This document shows positions 5,357 through 7,549 of a DNA stretch of 7,549 nt, in pieces. This DNA is from Acidobacteriota bacterium (GTDB taxonomy: Bacteria; Acidobacteriota; Blastocatellia; RBC074). A model generated the notes under the pieces. The model was not told the DNA's origin and searched no databases. It saw nothing but the letters and a program-made list of their open reading frames with translations. The translations under genes and the position numbers were made by a program. The stretch covers positions 1 through 7,549 of the forward strand of contig JABFSD010000083.1 of the NCBI GenBank assembly GCA_013140935.1, given 5' to 3'. Position 1 is the first letter of the stretch. Each line of letters starts with the position of its first letter.

Positions 5357-5452
5357 TCACGGTACTTTGATTGCCGATGCAAGGTCGTCGTTGTAATCCG
5401 GCACACCCAGTTTTATCAACTCGCCCGCGCGCTTTAACGCTCCTTGCTTCAT
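5357..5452 (-). CDS. possible 31-residue small protein or leader peptide upstream of the LolA-like gene
   Basis: A short ORF begins at ATG 5452 and ends at TGA 5357, only 13 nt before the TTG start of the LolA-like gene. GGAG (5461-5458) precedes the ATG by 5 nt, a good ribosome binding site. The peptide begins MKQGALKRAGELIKLGVP and continues with an acidic DYNDD patch. Its composition looks like real protein rather than a shadow frame, and there is no signal peptide or membrane segment. I recognise no family. The frame is open further upstream (an ATG at 5500 gives 47 residues), but beyond that it is antisense to murB. It could be a leader peptide, a true small protein, the remnant of a lost gene, or chance. 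The ribosome binding site lies in a hairpin arm. Confidence 0.35.
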   Translation of the reverse strand: MKQGALKRAGELIKLGVPDYNDDLASAIKVP

Positions 5453-5455
5453 CAG

Positions 5456-5470
5456 CACTCCAAAGGAGTG
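5456..5470. promoter_or_regulatory. perfect short palindrome in the divergent intergenic region
   Basis: CACTCC, an AAA loop and GGAGTG form a perfect 6-bp inverted repeat between murB and the LolA-like unit. On the minus strand its right arm holds the GGAG ribosome binding site of the candidate small ORF, so the hairpin could hide it. It might equally be an operator or a piece of a dispersed repeat. Confidence 0.4.
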
Positions 5471-5481
5471 GCGTTTTCTCG

Positions 5482-5491
5482 GCCAATTGGC
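5482..5491. promoter_or_regulatory. 10-bp palindrome just upstream of murB
   Basis: GCCAATTGGC is a perfect 10-bp palindrome ending 15 nt before the murB ATG. A DNA-binding site is possible. No recognised operator matches, and the length is close to what chance allows. Confidence 0.2.
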
Positions 5492-5506
5492 TAAAAACAT
5501 TGCCTG

Positions 5507-6529
5507 ATGAAAAAGCCCAACTTCATTCAAGAAAATGTTTCGCTTGCGCCGCTCACTATACTGCGCCTCGGCGGAGCCGCACGCTTTTACGCCGACATCG
5601 CGGATGAATCGGCTTTGCTCGAAGCCCTCGCTTTCGCGCAAACCCAAAGCCTGGCCCTCTTGATTTTAGGCGGCGGCAGCAATCTCGTTATCGCCGACAC
5701 AGGCTTTGCCGGATTGGCGTTGCGCATTAAGCCGCGCGGAATTCACCAGCAATCCGATGCCGTTGTCACTGTCGCCGCAGGCGAGCCCTGGGACGAGTTC
5801 GTTGCGCATTGCGTCGCGCACAACTGGGCCGGTATCGAAACTCTCAGTGGCATTCCCGGCCTGGTCGGCGGCACGCCCATTCAAAACGTAGGCGCTTATG
5901 GACAGGAAGTCAGCGCAACCATTCAAACCGTACGCGCCTATGATCGCGTGGCGCAGCGCTTCGTGCATCTCAGCCACGCGGAATGCGGCTTTGCTTATCG
6001 CCAAAGCATTTTCAACACGACTGCGCGCGAGCGTTACATTGTTTGGTCAGTGACCTTTGGGTTGCGCGTCAATGGCACAGCGACGTGGCACTACCCCGAT
6101 TTGCAAAAGCGTTTTACGACACAGCCCAGCTTGCACGAAGTGCGTGCAGCCGTACTCGACATTCGTCGTCGCAAAGGCATGGTGATTGACGAAGCCGACT
6201 CTGACACGCGCAGCGCCGGTTCATTTTTCAAAAATCCAAGCTTGTCAGTTGATGAATTCGCCGCCTTGAACGAACGCGCCGCAAACATTCCGCATTATCC
6301 AAACGCCAACCAATTCAAAGTGCCCGCCGCGTGGTTGATCGAACAAGCAGGCTTCCCCAAAGGCTTCACCGCCGGGCGCGTAGCCATCTCCACCAAACAT
6401 TCGCTCGCGCTCGTCAATCGCGGCGGCGCTACGACAGCGGAACTCATCGCGTTGATGCGGCAGATTCAAGACGGCGTCGAAAAACGCTTCGGCGTGCGGT
6501 TGCAACCGGAGCCAATTTTTGTTGGATAA
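5507..6529 (+). CDS. murB: UDP-N-acetylenolpyruvoylglucosamine reductase (MurB)
   Basis: The cytoplasmic FAD enzyme reduces UDP-GlcNAc-enolpyruvate with NADPH to UDP-MurNAc, the second committed step of peptidoglycan precursor synthesis. The 340 residues match the length of the E. coli-like (type I) enzyme. The FAD-binding region shows LGGAARF (21-27), LILGGGSNLVI (52-62) and GIPGLVGGTPIQNVGAYG (115-132). The active site shows YRQSIF (164-169, with Arg165 as the expected counterpart of E. coli Arg159), SAGSFFKNP (236-244, with Ser239 as the catalytic serine) and LQPEPIF (332-338, with Glu335 as the counterpart of E. coli Glu325). YRQS, with its tyrosine loop, marks type I. All key residues are present. 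No strong ribosome binding site is visible before ATG 5507, which still gives the expected N-terminus. It stands alone here, away from the mur/fts cell-wall cluster where murB is often found, divergent from the LolA-like unit and convergent with murA. Confidence 0.97.
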   Translation: MKKPNFIQENVSLAPLTILRLGGAARFYADIADESALLEALAFAQTQSLALLILGGGSNLVIADTGFAGLALRIKPRGIHQQSDAVVTVAAGEPWDEFVAHCVAHNWAGIETLSGIPGLVGGTPIQNVGAYGQEVSATIQTVRAYDRVAQRFVHLSHAECGFAYRQSIFNTTARERYIVWSVTFGLRVNGTATWHYPDLQKRFTTQPSLHEVRAAVLDIRRRKGMVIDEADSDTRSAGSFFKNPSLSVDEFAALNERAANIPHYPNANQFKVPAAWLIEQAGFPKGFTAGRVAISTKHSLALVNRGGATTAELIALMRQIQDGVEKRFGVRLQPEPIFVG

Positions 6530-6536
6530 TAAAGTT

Positions 6537-6563
6537 GTGGTGCAGACTGGCAGTCCGCGCCAC
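6537..6563. terminator. bidirectional hairpin between convergent murB and murA
   Basis: GTGGTGC (6537-6543) pairs with GCGCCAC (6557-6563), with one G-U pair in plus-strand RNA. After one A/C mismatch, GACT and AGTC pair around a GGC loop. It fills most of the 44-nt gap between the two stop codons. Plus-strand RNA pairs better than minus-strand RNA, favouring a role at the murB end. Neither side has a real T tract, so it may be a non-canonical terminator or a copy of a dispersed palindrome. Confidence 0.5.
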
Positions 6564-6573
6564 ATTCGCTTCA

Positions 6574-7549
6574 CTACTTAATGCGTTCGATGTCAGCGCC
6601 TACGCCGCGCAGCTTCTCTTCGATCTTCTCGTAACCGCGATCAATGTGATAGACGCGGTCAATCCACGTATCGCCCCGCGCCGCCAATCCCGCCAGCACC
6701 AGCGAAGCCGAAGCCCGCAAGTCGGACGCAATCAACCGCGCGCCCGTCAATTGCGCAGGGCCGCTGATACGCGCGCTGCTGCCTTGCACGCGAATGTTTG
6801 CGCCCAATCGTTGCAATTCGCTGGCGTGCATAAAGCGGTTTTCAAAAATCGTTTCGACGATTTCGCATTCGCCCTCGGCCTGCGTCATCAAGGCCAGATA
6901 TTGCGCCTGCATATCGGTCGGGAAGCCCGGATAAACCGCCGTCGTGAGATCGCGCGCCTGCAAACGTCCGCTTGATTTAACGCGCAAACAGTCTTCGTCC
7001 TCAACTATCTCAACGCCGACCGCGCGCAACGCATCCAGCACGGCATCAAGATGGCGCGGCTCGGCTTCCAGTATTTCAAGTTCCCCGCCGGTAATCGCCG
7101 CCGCCACGAGAAATGTACCTGCTTCAATTCTATCGGGAATGATCGAATGCGCTGCGCCGTGCAAACGCGGCACGCCGGTGACGGTCAACTCCGGCGTCGC
7201 GATGCCTTCGATGCACGCGCCCATCTTGACCAGCAATTCGGCCAGGTCGGTGACTTCGGGTTCGCACGCGGCATTCGTCAACCGCGTCACACCGTCAGCC
7301 AACACCGCCGCCATCAGAATGTTTTCCGTACCCGTCACGGTGACGGTTTCAAACTTGATGTCAGCGCCGTGCAAGCGGTCGGCGCGTGCCAGAATGACGC
7401 CGCCTTCCAACGTAATTTCCGCGCCGAGTTGTTCGAGCGCGCGCAAATGCAAATCCACCGGACGCACGCCGATGGCGCATCCGCCCGGCATGCTCACGCG
7501 GGCTTCGCCGAACCGTGCGATCAGCGGCCCCAACGCCAACACCGAAGCC
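6574..7549 (-). CDS. murA: UDP-N-acetylglucosamine 1-carboxyvinyltransferase (MurA), 5' end outside the window
   Basis: MurA transfers enolpyruvate from phosphoenolpyruvate to UDP-GlcNAc in the cytoplasm, the first committed step of peptidoglycan synthesis and the target of fosfomycin. About 324 residues are visible and the frame runs off the right edge; by comparison with E. coli MurA (419 residues) roughly the first 95 are missing. Conserved blocks appear in order: LALGPLIARFG, MPGGCAIGVRPVDLHL (with the active-site cysteine, codon 7479-7477, a Cys rather than the Asp of fosfomycin-resistant forms), IPDRIEAGTFLVAAAI, PGFPTDMQAQY (the Asp corresponds to E. coli Asp305), DLRASASLVLAG and YHIDRGYEKIEEKLRGVGADIERIK (split motif; DRGYE holds the counterpart of Arg397). 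GVRPVDLH replaces the more common GARPVDLH. The stop at 6574 is 44 nt from the murB stop. A TTG at 7542 is an internal codon, not the start. Confidence 0.97.
   Translation of the reverse strand, partial: ASVLALGPLIARFGEARVSMPGGCAIGVRPVDLHLRALEQLGAEITLEGGVILARADRLHGADIKFETVTVTGTENILMAAVLADGVTRLTNAACEPEVTDLAELLVKMGACIEGIATPELTVTGVPRLHGAAHSIIPDRIEAGTFLVAAAITGGELEILEAEPRHLDAVLDALRAVGVEIVEDEDCLRVKSSGRLQARDLTTAVYPGFPTDMQAQYLALMTQAEGECEIVETIFENRFMHASELQRLGANIRVQGSSARISGPAQLTGARLIASDLRASASLVLAGLAARGDTWIDRVYHIDRGYEKIEEKLRGVGADIERIK

Noticed and set aside
5360..5412. TTGATA with TTACAA as a promoter for the LolA-like gene
   Set aside because: The -35 is good but the -10 matches only 2 of 6 positions, and the region may be coding for the small ORF.
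6331..6975. 214-codon plus-strand ORF spanning the end of murB and the opposite strand of murA
   Set aside because: It overlaps two unmistakable enzymes in other frames and reads as low-quality Arg-rich protein.

Overview
The window looks like chromosomal DNA from a diderm (outer-membrane) bacterium of moderately high GC. It encodes peptidoglycan-synthesis enzymes, an outer-membrane beta-barrel candidate with its periplasmic partner, and part of a surface-polysaccharide locus. My best guess is Acidobacteriota, possibly Blastocatellia. This rests on the general flavour of the proteins and on TTTTGCC-type heptamer repeats; it is an inference, with no marker gene to settle it. I see no tRNA, rRNA, CRISPR array, insertion sequence or phage gene.

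Layout. Bases 1-2981 on the minus strand carry, in order of transcription (right to left), a small secreted FecR-like protein (2349-2981), a membrane-anchored TPR protein with a C-terminal carbohydrate-binding-like domain (785-2077), and the first 199 residues of an O-antigen ligase/polymerase-type membrane protein (1-597, cut by the window edge). Together they suggest export or assembly of a surface polysaccharide. Bases 3179-5343, also minus, hold a tight two-gene unit: an outer membrane lipoprotein-sorting (LolA-like) periplasmic protein followed 8 nt later by a DUF1302-like outer-membrane beta-barrel candidate. Such pairs often accompany an RND/MMPL-type exporter, but none is present here. 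A 31-codon small ORF with its own ribosome binding site may lead this unit (5357-5452). On the right, murB (5507-6529, plus) is divergent from that unit and convergent with a 5'-truncated murA (6574-7549, minus). These encode the second and first committed steps of UDP-MurNAc synthesis.

The most unusual structure is in non-standard sequence. The signal peptide of the beta-barrel gene is written almost wholly by two head-to-head arrays of one heptamer: five AAAAGGC-like units encode the basic n-region and five TTTTGCC-like units encode the hydrophobic core. The next gene upstream has a degenerate trace of the same heptamer in its own signal peptide. Two 14-bp tandem repeats sit on gene boundaries (start of the ligase gene, stop of the FecR-like gene). 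Several strong hairpins lie in the gaps, some overlapping ribosome binding sites or candidate start codons. Three of the genes appear to start at GTG or TTG, each placed by a convincing ribosome binding site downstream of the longest possible start.
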